Made by a program: the position numbers and the translations under genes. A stretch of DNA of 64,000 nucleotides from Caprella mutica (Eukaryota; Arthropoda; Malacostraca; Amphipoda; Caprellidae), in contig CANNZV010000948.1 in NCBI GenBank assembly GCA_947561585.1, positions 207,706 to 271,705 on the forward strand, given 5' to 3'. Shown here in pieces: positions 22,458 to 32,022 of the stretch. The first letter of the stretch is position 1. Every line of letters begins with the position of its first letter. Below the pieces are notes generated by a model. The model worked only from the letters and a program-made list of their open reading frames with translations, was not told the origin of the DNA and did no database searches.

Positions 22458-22916
22458 TACTTAACAAACATAAACCAACAAAGCAGTTAAATTGATTTAC
22501 TTGTTTAACTGAATTTATGTTTTAAAATTATTCTAATTCATAAGAATAACTTCACTGAATATAATTATTAATATTCAATTGGAACAGCAACACTAGTCTT
22601 AGTTCGCAAGAACCTTTTGTTGAAAGACTGTTTACCAAAGGGTAAGGTCACAGATTTAAAGGTAATTTGTGACCTCTCTTGACACCTCTTCCGCACAAAT
22701 ACTAAATAATTATATTATAAAAACAAGTACATTTTTCGCTAGAGCAATCAATATAATTGACCTCATTAGCGCGTTAACACGATATGCTTACACAAGCGTT
22801 CGTGCGTATATGTTTCATATAGTTTAACACTTTTTCACTGCACTTAGTTTTTATTGATTACTATAATAGACTTCTAACTTGTTTAAACATAATTTGATTT
22901 ATAAACTCTTATCGTT
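22458..22916 (-). other. Copia leader, non-coding
   Basis: These 459 bases lie between the primer site and the gag start. I see no other signal in it. Confidence 0.6.
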
Positions 22917-22932
22917 CACTGGGCCCATAACC
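22917..22932 (-). promoter_or_regulatory. Copia primer-binding site, half-tRNA initiator-Met type
   Basis: The minus strand reads GGTTATGGGCCCAGTG immediately after the 5' LTR. This complements the anticodon arm of metazoan initiator-Met tRNA (CTGGGCCCATAACC), not its 3' end. Drosophila copia is known to prime from a cleaved half of that tRNA. Confidence 0.85.
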
Positions 22933-23137
22933 TGTTTGAATTAGGTTAAATTACAGTGGGTTAACAACGTTAAGACATAGAGTTTATTTGAAGAGTAATA
23001 TGTTATACAATTAGAAGTCTATTTAGAGAGATGAGGGAATCACATCTCTCTCTGAGTAATGTAAAAGACAGACTGCCTTAAGGATCTACATGCGGTGTTA
23101 TTCAACACGCGCCGGAAATGTAATGGACTTTAGACCT
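22933..23137 (-). repeat. Copia 5' LTR, part 1
   Basis: These are the first 205 bases on the plus strand of the 339-bp LTR, cut at 23137 by the gypsy-like element. The last five bases (gacct) are its target duplication. Confidence 0.92.
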
Positions 23138-23369
23138 TGTGGATTTGTGTTGCGTTTTTCTTATGCGGTCGTGTCAGAGATTCGGCGTTTTTCGCAGTTC
23201 TCTCGCTGTCGTCATTGAGTGTGGTTGTTATGTGTTGTACTCCGGAGTCATAGGTGGTCGTTTGTCATTTTGGTTGTGAAGTTCGAAGTTTTGTTGTCAT
23301 CTGATATGAAAGTGATACGTTGAACAGAGAAAACTAACTAAGGTAAGCAAAATCGTAGTTAGAACTACA
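23138..23369 (+). repeat. Gypsy-like 5' LTR
   Basis: It is 232 bp, TG...CA, and no difference from the 3' copy was noticed. There is no clear TATA box, and the short GC-richer U3 differs from the surroundings. Confidence 0.92.
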
Positions 23370-23459
23370 AGCTATCTAGGCTTTGAGTTGAGTACAAGTG
23401 GTTTGATAAAGATTTCTAGAGTTGTGGTGTGTAGGTAGTCAGTTGTCAGTCTGGTAATA

Positions 23460-24188
23460 ATGGCGCAGAAAATTTCTTCAGATATGATTAAACCATATAC
23501 TGGTGAAGGTGATATTGTTGCCTGGCTTAAAAAAGTAAGTTTAGTTGCAAAACTTCAGAAGGTTAAAGATTTGGCTAGTTTGATACCGCTGTACTTAGAA
23601 GGTAGTGCGCTAGCAGTGTATTTAGAGTTATCTGAAGCTGAGCAAGAGGATGAAACTATAATTCAGAGTAAATTAAAAGAAGCTTTTGCCGATGACGCTT
23701 TCACTGCATATAAGAAATTAACTGTTCTCAAATGGACGGGTGAGCCTGTAGATGTTTTTGCAACTGAAATAAGAAGATTAGCAGGTTTGGCAAAAATGTC
23801 TGGAGATGGGCTAACACACTTAGTTAAACTGTCTTTCATTAATGGATTCCCCGATCATATTGGAGTAAGTTTGCAGCAGATGCCTAATGTCCTGAAAATG
23901 GAAATGAGTGACATTCTTGATAAAGCTAGAATTTTAACATCAAAACAACAATACGGAGGGATATCTGCTGTCACATTTAGTAGAAAACCAGACAGACCTA
24001 ATAGTAGTAATGTCCCTATCCCTGAAGGGCCCTCTTCTAATGTTGGCGTATTCAAGGGACAATGTTTTCGCTGCGGTGGACCTCACATGATCCGTAATTG
24101 TAGAGAACAAAGAGTAAGATGTTTTAGGTGTAATGTAGTTGGCCATATTGCCAGTAAGTGTCCAGAAAATAATTCGGGAAACGAGTAG
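23460..24188 (+). CDS. gag: Gypsy-like Gag (capsid/nucleocapsid), 242 aa
   Basis: Gag forms the particle that packages the element's RNA. It starts at the first ATG, 90 bases after the LTR. Residues 10-160 form a capsid-like region (PYTGEGDIVAWLKKV, LPLYL-type and KWTGEPVDVFATEIRRLAGL), typical of retrotransposon gag folds. Two zinc knuckles follow near the C-terminus: CFRCGGPHMIRNC (one residue shorter than the canonical spacing, CX2CX3HX4C) and CFRCNVVGHIASKC (CX2CX4HX4C). The stop is TAG at 24186-24188. GGGAAAC lies six bases before it, so a fraction of ribosomes should shift to the pol frame. No lesions are seen. Confidence 0.93.
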   Translation: MAQKISSDMIKPYTGEGDIVAWLKKVSLVAKLQKVKDLASLIPLYLEGSALAVYLELSEAEQEDETIIQSKLKEAFADDAFTAYKKLTVLKWTGEPVDVFATEIRRLAGLAKMSGDGLTHLVKLSFINGFPDHIGVSLQQMPNVLKMEMSDILDKARILTSKQQYGGISAVTFSRKPDRPNSSNVPIPEGPSSNVGVFKGQCFRCGGPHMIRNCREQRVRCFRCNVVGHIASKCPENNSGNE

Positions 24189-24217
24189 AGGGTAACTATT
24201 GTGCCACTAGTTACCCT
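24173..24217 (+). promoter_or_regulatory. -1 programmed ribosomal frameshift signal between gag and pol
   Basis: The pol frame is open from 24173, so it overlaps gag by 16 bases. Inside is GGGAAAC (24176-24182), in the gag frame read as G GGA AAC, which is the X XXY YYZ slippery form. A 6-nt spacer (24183-24188) contains the gag stop. Then AGGGTAACTA (24189-24198) and TAGTTACCCT (24208-24217) make a perfect 10-bp stem with a 9-nt loop. Slip site, spacing and stem all match known -1 sites such as those of some retroviruses. Activity is inferred. Confidence 0.85.
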
Positions 24218-27079
24218 ATTAATGTCGAAACATGTTTAGGCAAATTGCCGATGGTAACAGTTATGGTGTTAGGTAAACGTGTTAATGCTTTGGTAGATAC
24301 TGGGTGTTCTACTACAGTTATACACTCTAAATGTATTGCTAACTGCATGGAAGTGTCTCTTTGTAGCGGGGATTCTTATATTAAGGCTTTCAATGATAAT
24401 AAGGTTAAATGTAAAAGGGTTAAGGAATTGCTATTTACAATAGGAGGCAAGTCTGTAGTTGTCGAAGGAGTGCTGGTTGTTGAGCAGTTAGTTGAGGGTG
24501 TAGATTTAGTGATGGGAGTTGATTTAATTTATTCGCTTGGTGGAGTTAGGATAAGTAATGGAGCGGTTTCCTTTGATTCGATCGGTGTGGCGTGCGTAGG
24601 TAAATTGATTGAGAAAGGTACTAATGATAATGAAGACTCACAGTTGAGAATTAAAGATTCTGCTTTTAATGCAAGGTTTGATGGTAAACAGTGGATTGTT
24701 GAGTGGCATTGGAAGACTGAACAGCCAATAAAACTGAAGAATACAATCAGCTGTTATGATAAAGGGTTGATAGGCGACAAGAAAGTTGAATTTGAAAAGG
24801 AAGTGGAGAGGTGGATAGATGAAGGGATATTGGTACTATGGAAGGAAAATGTAAATTCAGGGATTTTACCTTTAATGGCAGTTGAACAGCCTACCAAAAA
24901 AAAAGTAAGGCCAGTTCTGGACTTCAGAGAATTAAATTCGAATATTAAAAATCAAACAGGAGATGATGTAATAGATGTTTGTTGTGAAACTCTGCGTAAT
25001 TGGAGACGTGTTGGTGAGAATGTCTCTGTTGTTGATTTGAAATCAGCATATCTGCAATTAAAGATTGAAGAGAAATTACATCACTATCAGTTAGTAAAGT
25101 ACAAAGGACGGACGTACTGTCTTACTAGGCTTGGTTTCGGACTGAATTCAGCTCCCCGCATAATGTCTAAGATCTTGAAGCATGTACTTGGCTTAAATGA
25201 TCAAATAAAAGATGCGACGAGTTCGTATATAGATGATATCTTAGTTAATGAAGACAGAGTATCTACAGCTGAAGTAATCAAACATCTCAAGAAATATGGG
25301 TTGGTGACGAAACCGCCTGAAACTTTAAATGGAGCGGCTGTTCTTGGGTTGAAGTTATCTAAGGTTGGTGATGAAATTGTATTTCATAGGAATAATAAGA
25401 TTCCTGATATTCCTGATCGCCTTACAAGACGAGAACTTTTCTCCATTTGTGGAACATTAATAGGACATTATCCGGTTGCAAAGTGGTTGCGTGTAGCTAG
25501 CAGTTTCATCAAGAGAAGAGCGGAGGGAGCACACTGGGAAGCTTATGTGGGTGATCAAGCAATGTCTATGATTAAGGAGGTCGTTGAAAGAGTTCATAAA
25601 GCAGACCCTGTAGGAGGTGTTTGGAGTGTGTCTAATGATGATCACTGTATTTTGTGGACAGATGCTAGTAAGATTGCCATAGGGGTTGTGCTAGAGGTGA
25701 ATGAGAAGGTTGTCGAAGATGCCGCCTGGCTTAGGAAAAAGGAAGACCTGAATCACATCAATGTATCTGAGTTGGAGGCTGTGCTCAAGGGCATAAATTT
25801 AGCATTAAAATGGGGAGTGACTTCGATTGATTTGAGAGTAGATTCTGCAACAGTTGTGGCTTGGGTGGAGGGTGTACTGAGCGGAGAGAAACGAATTCAC
25901 ACTAGAGGTGCGGCGGAAATGCTGATTAAGCGACGATTGGGTAACTTGAAAGAATTGGCTAGCGAATTCAATTTGAAAATTCAGATTTCGTTCACTCCTT
26001 CTGAAAAGAATAAAGCAGATGAGTTAACAAGGGTCCCGAAGAGGTGGCTAGCGGAGAGATATGAGAGTGGGAGTGAAGATAACATTGCTTATGTATGCGT
26101 TGAGGCTAGAGAAGCAGTAGCACAAGTTAGGGAGTTACACGAAAATCACCACATGGGTGTTGATCGAACTCATTATTTAGTGAAGAAGGTCATGCCTTCA
26201 GTTTCAAGGGATGTCGTTAAGAACGTTGTTAAAACCTGTCTTAAATGTCAGTCGATTGACCCTGCACCTGTCTCCCATAGCAAAGGTGATCTTGGAGTGA
26301 CATTAAACTGGTGCAGACTGGCTATTGATGTGACTCATTACAGGGGGCTTCCTTACTTAACCATGGTTGATTGCGGCCCTGGCCGTTTTGCCATATGGAG
26401 AGCGATGAGAGTTGAAAATGCACAAGCGATCGTTGCAGAATTAGATAATGTATTTATGGAACGGGGACCAGTGAATGAATTATTGATGGACAACAGCACA
26501 GCTTTTAGATCACAAACTCTAGCGGATATGGCTATTAGATGGAACATAGAATTAGCCTTTAGAGCTGCTTATAGACCCTCGGGGAACGGCATAGTTGAAA
26601 GACACCACAGGACTATAAAAGCAATCTCAGAGAGAGGCTCAATTTCTCCTGTTATGGCAGTATATTGGTACAACAGTACACCAAGATCTGGTCAAGATGA
26701 GGAATCGGTGCCCCAACGGTCTGTGTTTAGCTATGAATGGAGGTATCCGCAAGTGAAACCTGAAAAGATTGTCACTAACCCCATAGATGGTACAAGCTCT
26801 CTGAAGATGGGAGATGAGGTGTGGGTTAAGCCCTACCCTATGCGATGCACTACTCAATGGAATAGAGGCCTTGTCACTGGAATGACAAGCAGCCACAACG
26901 TTGAGGTGGATGGCATGCCAAGGCATGTGTTAGATATCAGGCCGGTTGTAAATCCAGCTTTGCAGACTGACATTTCGAATGACCAGGAAGGGTCGAACTC
27001 CGGTCAACCAATTGAGAACGCTAGACCAAGTAGGAAGACAAGAACGCCTGTGTGGATGAGTGATTATGTTCCTGAATGA
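24189..27079 (+). CDS. pol: Gypsy-like Pol (protease, RT, RNase H, integrase)
   Basis: It is made as a Gag-Pol fusion by -1 frameshifting; a separate start is not needed (the first ATG is at 24251, and residues below count from 24245). Protease: ALVDTGCSTTVIH, catalytic D18, and GVDLI near 91. RT: RPVLDFREL (222-230), VVDLKSAYLQL with D264, LGFGLNSAP, and YIDDI at 328-332. RNase H: WTDAS (D473), VSELEA (E509), RVDSAT (D533), KADELT (D592). Integrase: H/H near 632-643 and CLKC (665-668), then D695 (AIDVTHY), D749 (MDNSTAF) and E785 (GNGIVERHH), a D-53-D-35-E spacing. The C-terminal domain runs to 944. Every catalytic residue is present. Confidence 0.92.
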
Positions 27080-27280
27080 AATTGTGATGGCACTCGATAA
27101 ATTTTTTTTGTAGGTTTGTTAGTTTAATTGTTTGAAAGTTTTATGTTGATAGTTTAGTCGAAAATTATATTGAACCGTTAAGGTTAATTCGTAGAGTTAT
27201 AAATATAGAACTAGTTAGAATGCTTTTTTTTTATATATATGTATGTAGTTATATACATATCTAATTAAGTCAGTGATCTT
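27080..27280 (+). other. Gypsy-like 3' untranslated region
   Basis: AT-rich, with an ATATATGTATG stretch near 27235. No further gene (no env) lies between pol and the 3' LTR. Confidence 0.7.
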
Positions 27281-27295
27281 GAGATCAGGGGAGGA
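27281..27295 (+). other. Gypsy-like polypurine tract
   Basis: GAGATCAGGGGAGGA directly precedes the 3' LTR. Confidence 0.8.
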
Positions 27296-27527
27296 TGTGG
27301 ATTTGTGTTGCGTTTTTCTTATGCGGTCGTGTCAGAGATTCGGCGTTTTTCGCAGTTCTCTCGCTGTCGTCATTGAGTGTGGTTGTTATGTGTTGTACTC
27401 CGGAGTCATAGGTGGTCGTTTGTCATTTTGGTTGTGAAGTTCGAAGTTTTGTTGTCATCTGATATGAAAGTGATACGTTGAACAGAGAAAACTAACTAAG
27501 GTAAGCAAAATCGTAGTTAGAACTACA
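27296..27527 (+). repeat. Gypsy-like 3' LTR
   Basis: 232 bp, same as 23138-23369. It is followed by the gacct duplication at 27528-27532. Confidence 0.92.
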
Positions 27528-27532
27528 GACCT

Positions 27533-27666
27533 TAAGTCCGTTTCTCATAAAAGTAATACATTGTTATTTAAACAATAGGTAATTTAATATAGCTGAGCTA
27601 GTCTAACAGGAAGTTAACATTAAACATATAACGAGTGTGTAATACATTTAAACTAAAATTTCAACA
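27533..27666 (-). repeat. Copia 5' LTR, part 2
   Basis: The remaining 134 bases of the 339-bp copia LTR, ending TTCAACA. It is followed by the gtttt duplication. Confidence 0.92.
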
Positions 27667-27725
27667 GTTTTCTCACTGGAGTTTTCCACCTGGGAGTTTG
27701 CTCCCATTGAGAGTTTTCCTGGAAC
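27667..27725. repeat. GGAGTTTTCC minisatellite, right part
   Basis: Units of the type CACTGGAGTTTTCCACCTGG continue here from 9335-9403. About three diverged copies are seen. Confidence 0.7.
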
Positions 27726-28106
27726 CTATTACATCATATGTAAAACGACAAATTTGAAGTATATCCTTGGAAGTTTGGATGTTTTCGTTTCATTCATTAT
27801 GTGATTCAAAACTGTTTATATATCGAGATTTAACGTGTTGATGAATTGGTCAATCGGAAATTAGCGTCACTCCTTATTTACTCTGCTCTTATTCATAAGA
27901 TGCGAGCCTGCAAGATATTAAATTGACTGCATGCTCACTTTTTATCTATTAGGAATCATTGTGAATTGGTAAATGTTTGTTGTAGAGCTGCATAACTTTA
28001 GTTCCTGGAGTAACTCAGAGTAGTGTACCTACCTCATTCTTGTACAATTCTACATGTAAAATTTTACCAAATATATATCAAATATAATTTTATTCTCTCT
28101 ACTTCA
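27726..28106. other. No recognisable feature
   Basis: AT-rich sequence without repeats or protein-like frames. Confidence 0.5.
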
Positions 28107-28585
28107 CAACAAGCTCATCATCAAGCGGTGTCAATTACAAGTTCATCACCAAGGAAGTCAATTACAAGTTCCCCAATAAGCAGAGCCATTTACAAGTTCC
28201 ATACCAAGCAGTGTCATTTACAAGTTCCTCACCAAACAGTGTCAAATAAAAGCTCACAATCAAGCAGTGCAATTAACAAGTTCCTCACCAATCAACGTCA
28301 TATACAAGTTCTTCACCAAACAGTGACCTTTTCAAGTTCCTCACCAAACAGTGTCAATTGAAAGTACCTCAGCAAGAAGTGTACATTACAATTTCCTCAG
28401 AAAGCAGTGTCATATATATTATATGATTTCCTCAGGAATCAGTGTCATATTTAATTGCCTCGCCAAGCAGTGTCAATTACAAGTTCCTGAAAAAACAGTG
28501 TTAATTACAATTATTCTTCAGTATCAGCAAACAGTATCGATTGCAAGTTCATAAGCAGTAAGTGTCAAATACAAGACCCTCAGTT
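28107..28585. repeat. About 29-bp minisatellite, roughly 16 copies
   Basis: Diverged units of the type AGTGTCAATTACAAGTTCCT followed by CACCAAGC run through the whole stretch. Open plus frames at 28023-28361 and 28351-28554 only reflect the repeat. Confidence 0.85.
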
Positions 28586-30340
28586 TAGCGGTGACGAATA
28601 ACAACAATTTAACAACAATCTTTCCCCTATCATTATCTCATTCGGCATCTCTGTTAGTTTACCGATGTGAATAGGTACTTTTGGTTCTTTAATTTGATAC
28701 AATGGCCATCAGCGACATTCTTGTTTGACTTAATGAGTGGATTGATTTGAGTGCCACAAAAATGATAGGAATGAACCAGTGAGTTCTGTAGTGAGGTAAT
28801 TTCTGTTCAGCATTTTGAGTAGGTAGATTATATAGTGAAACTATCTAAAATAAATCTTAGATATGTTATGTGTGTTATAGAGGCGTTAATTTGTTGGATA
28901 TTATTTTACTTTTAAATCAATATATTAGAGAAAGAATATCACGTGCGAAACTTATATTTTAATGAGCAAATTTTTAAACTATTAAATTATTTTAATTGAT
29001 AACTGTTTTAATTTGTAAAATGTTTTAAATTAATAACATAGAAAATGGTTCACAATACTTCATTTTTAACTATGCATTTATATAATCAATTATATGCTAA
29101 ATTTATGTTAAATTCAATGAATAATTGGTTTCCTTGAAACTTGAATCAATTTTCAATAATATATTCTGTCCCGAGTGCGTTGGGGATTCAAACACCAGAT
29201 GCATGTGATGCTCGATTTATTTAGTGATCTGAAATACAGGAATTTTCTAAGCAAAAGGAATAACAGTTTGAATACACAAATAGAATGATTATACTTACAG
29301 ATACAAAGGACTTTGAAAAACATGCTAAATTCAGTAAATTCCAAAAAGTTCAAATTCAGTATTTTTAATGTTTAAGGATGTTTAACCTTAATGTTTTAAT
29401 GTTTAACCTTAATCTAACTTTTCAGAATGAGGATCAGATTAAGATCTCAATCCAATTAGATTATGAATTCGACTAAATTGAGATTACCTCTTTTAAACAA
29501 GTAAATTCCAATAATATTATGTGCTATTTAAAATAAATTCTATATGTTTAATGAACAATTAAGCAAACAAAATAATATTTCCCATCCAACTTCCCCACCA
29601 AATTTCACATGAGATTAATGTATTGTTTAGCAACTATTAAAATTTAGGATTACGAAATTCTACCGTCATACATGAAAGGAACAATTCCAAAAAAATCTTA
29701 AATATTCAAAACTTCACAACTTGTTGCATTTGTAGACAAACTTACTTGATGGTTAGGCTGAGGATTAATTACGGTACATCTGATAGTTATTGGATTTTGG
29801 TAATTCACTTTAAATTGAAAGGTACATGTTACATTATGTCTGCAAAGATGAAATGAAAAATAAACACTGGTTATTCACGATTGCCAACATAACAGTAGCA
29901 ACTTCAAACAATATGTAAAGAGAAGAAATTATTTGAGAAAATATATACACAGTATGTACTAAGTTTAATGGTAAATGTCTGAACAAAAATTACGGTAGAC
30001 AGAAATTTAAATTTAAACTGAGATGTCACAGCGCCATCTCGATTCACAGGATAGAGCTAGCTAATCAATGATGACATCAATGGATTAAAAATATAAGTAA
30101 AGATAATGTATATTTCAATTAATAGATAAGTTATCCCATACACTAAAGATAAGGCTGCAATTATTTGAAAGTGAAGGCACATCACAAAAATAGTTCACAA
30201 TAGAATAGAAGAGCTAGCTACCTAATTTATGAAGAAAGTTAAATGGTGGATGGCGCTAGTTATGGTTCCAATAATGTGTCTATTGTAGTTGAAAAAAGAG
30301 GTTATGAACTTCGAATAGGATTGGATCGCTTACCGCGACA
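28586..30340. other. AT-rich stretch; right part may be BEL/Pao 3' LTR
   Basis: On the minus strand CGGGGGGGAA (30341-30350) looks like a polypurine tract, and TGTCGCGGTAAG (from 30340 leftward) would then be the start of the 3' LTR. Its far end cannot be set, because no second LTR is found near 38.4-39.4 kb to compare. The rest shows no gene. Confidence 0.4.
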
Positions 30341-30567
30341 TTCCCCCCCGGCGACGAGAGTCGCAAATATCATACTAGAATAAGTAATAAAATTGCCCTG
30401 AAAACGGTAATAAAACAGACAACATACATCATTATACCAATGAGAAATTATGTTGATAGAATACTAAACAATAATACAAAACACAGAACAATAATAAACT
30501 CTCAAAAGTAGAGTATATAAGAGAGAGAAACCAGATTGAGGAAGACATCCAGCTTCCCAACTCCACA

Positions 30568-31930
30568 TCATTTAGATTCCACTAACAGAACCAACTCTGT
30601 TATTGGGCGATCAAGTAGTGTAGTAGACTGCCCACTCTTAGTCTCTACTGAGACTGACCTGACCAGATCATCTCTACTTTTCTTTACGGATCTCACTATA
30701 CCAATAGGCCAGTTGTTTCTTTTTTCACACTTGTTTTTCAGTAGGACTACGTCGCCTGCACTGATGTTCCTTTGTTTCTTGGTCCATTTCGAGCGTTCCT
30801 GGAGTCCCAAGATGAAGTAGAGTCTCCAATTTTGCCGAAAGCATTCGGCGAGATATTGAACCCTGTGCCATCGTTTAGGACCATAGGACAACAGGTCGCT
30901 GGGGTTCAGTTTCTCCAAGGGAGGTGGACTCGCATAATTCTTCAAGGTTAGGATCATGGATGGAGAGAGTGGTATTGGATCCTTGGAGTCGCTTGAGACC
31001 TACCAACATGGGGGTGTTGTTCACTACAGCCATTGCCTCCGAAAACAGTGTAGTTAGCTCATCTGTATTCAGTGTCCTTCCCCTGACTTGAGCCATGGCA
31101 CCATCTAGGACACGCTTGATAGCACCCACCTTCCTCTACCAGGCACCACCGAAATGGCTACTGTGAGGCGGAATGAAACTCCAAGTGCAGTCTCGTTTTC
31201 TGAGCTCCACTCTTACTGATTCGAATGAAGCGTCGGTTTGATTGTTTATGCCTACGAAATTAATACCTTGATCCGAATAGAAGTGCTTGCAGTTTCCTCT
31301 CGTGTTGATGAATCTTCTGAGGCCATTTGCGAGGCTTGAGGTGTCCATTCCATACAAAGGTTCTATATGGATCGCTCTTGATGCCATGCAGGTGAATAGT
31401 ACACCCCATATTTTCTTTGATCCTTTTGACTGCCTAGTCGATCTGCTAAGGACCAAAGACGTCAGTTCCAGTACTTAGAAATGGAGCTAAATCTTCTACA
31501 CGAGATGGAGGGAGAGGAGACATCATCTGCTCCGCTGGCAGTCCTCTGAGCCTTCTACAGGTTACGCAGTTTGCAATGAATTGCCTCATTAATCTTGAGC
31601 CCTTTGAAATGAAGAAACCTGCTGATCTTATTGCTCCAAGGGTCAGGTGGGGTCCTTGATGATGAACGTCAGAGTGATACTTTCTGACTATCAAGGTTGA
31701 GAGACTATGTGTGGGTGGAATAATCACTGGGTGCTTCAACTCTCTGTCAAGAAGAGAATCCTTTAGTCGACCACCGACCCTAAAGACACCATTTTCATCA
31801 ATAAAGGGGTCTAGAGATGCGAGTCTATGATTAGAAATAGATCTCTTGTTTGTTAGAGCTTCTATCAGATCATGGTATTCAGCATATTGGGCCTGCTGGA
31901 TGAGAATCCTTAAAGGTCCTCTCCAGGCTC
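30568..31930 (-). pseudogene. BEL/Pao integrase
   Basis: The N-terminal part has GVFRVGGRLKDS, HPVIIPPTHSLSTLIVRKYH and the zinc half CVTCRRLRG. The core has TDVFGP (first Asp) and YSDQGINFVG (second Asp). In SHFGGAW the next codon, where the family has the catalytic Glu (GGxWER), is TAG at 31136-31138. A TAG also follows TDVFGP (31446-31448). A frameshift near 30950 leads to the C-terminal domain (WPIGIVRSVKKSRDDLVRSV, RPITELVLL), ending at 30568. The protein is dead, but every domain can be followed. Confidence 0.82.
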
Positions 31931-32022
31931 CTGGAAAAAGAATGAGTTTATTACATAATATAATAGAACTAAGGTCTACGATCATTATTCTGCAAACTAC
32001 ATACAATTTGGTTCAGTATATA

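Larger units (their letters stand above)
23138..27527 (+). mobile_element. Intact Ty3/gypsy-like LTR retrotransposon, 4390 bp
   Basis: The 232-bp LTRs (23138-23369, 27296-27527) start TGTGG and end ACTACA and look identical. The duplication gacct (23133-23137, 27528-27532) is confirmed by the uninterrupted copia LTR at 9404-9742. Gag and pol are intact and joined by an apparent -1 frameshift. The order protease-RT-RNase H-integrase excludes copia. The YIDD and protease sequences suit a divergent Ty3/gypsy lineage better than BEL/Pao, but the clade is not certain. The primer site after 23369 (AGCTATCTAGGC) is not one I recognise. It is the youngest-looking element here. Confidence 0.92.
9404..27666 (-). 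mobile_element. Ty1/copia retrotransposon, carrying two nested insertions
   Basis: LTRs lie at 9404-9742 (3') and 22933-23137 plus 27533-27666 (5'), 339 bp each, beginning TG and ending CA. The target duplication is gtttt (9399-9403, 27667-27671). Gag, protease, integrase, RT and RNase H follow in copia order on the minus strand. It is split by an 8.76-kb element (11823-20585) and its 5' LTR is split by a gypsy-like element (23138-27527). Without inserts it is about 5.1 kb, a normal copia size. The frame has no indel that I can see but has four in-frame stops, so this copy is dead. The LTRs differ at about four positions. Confidence 0.93.

Noticed and set aside
28107..28585. CRISPR-like array
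   Set aside because: Units are contiguous and diverged with no unique spacers, in a eukaryotic context; it is a minisatellite.
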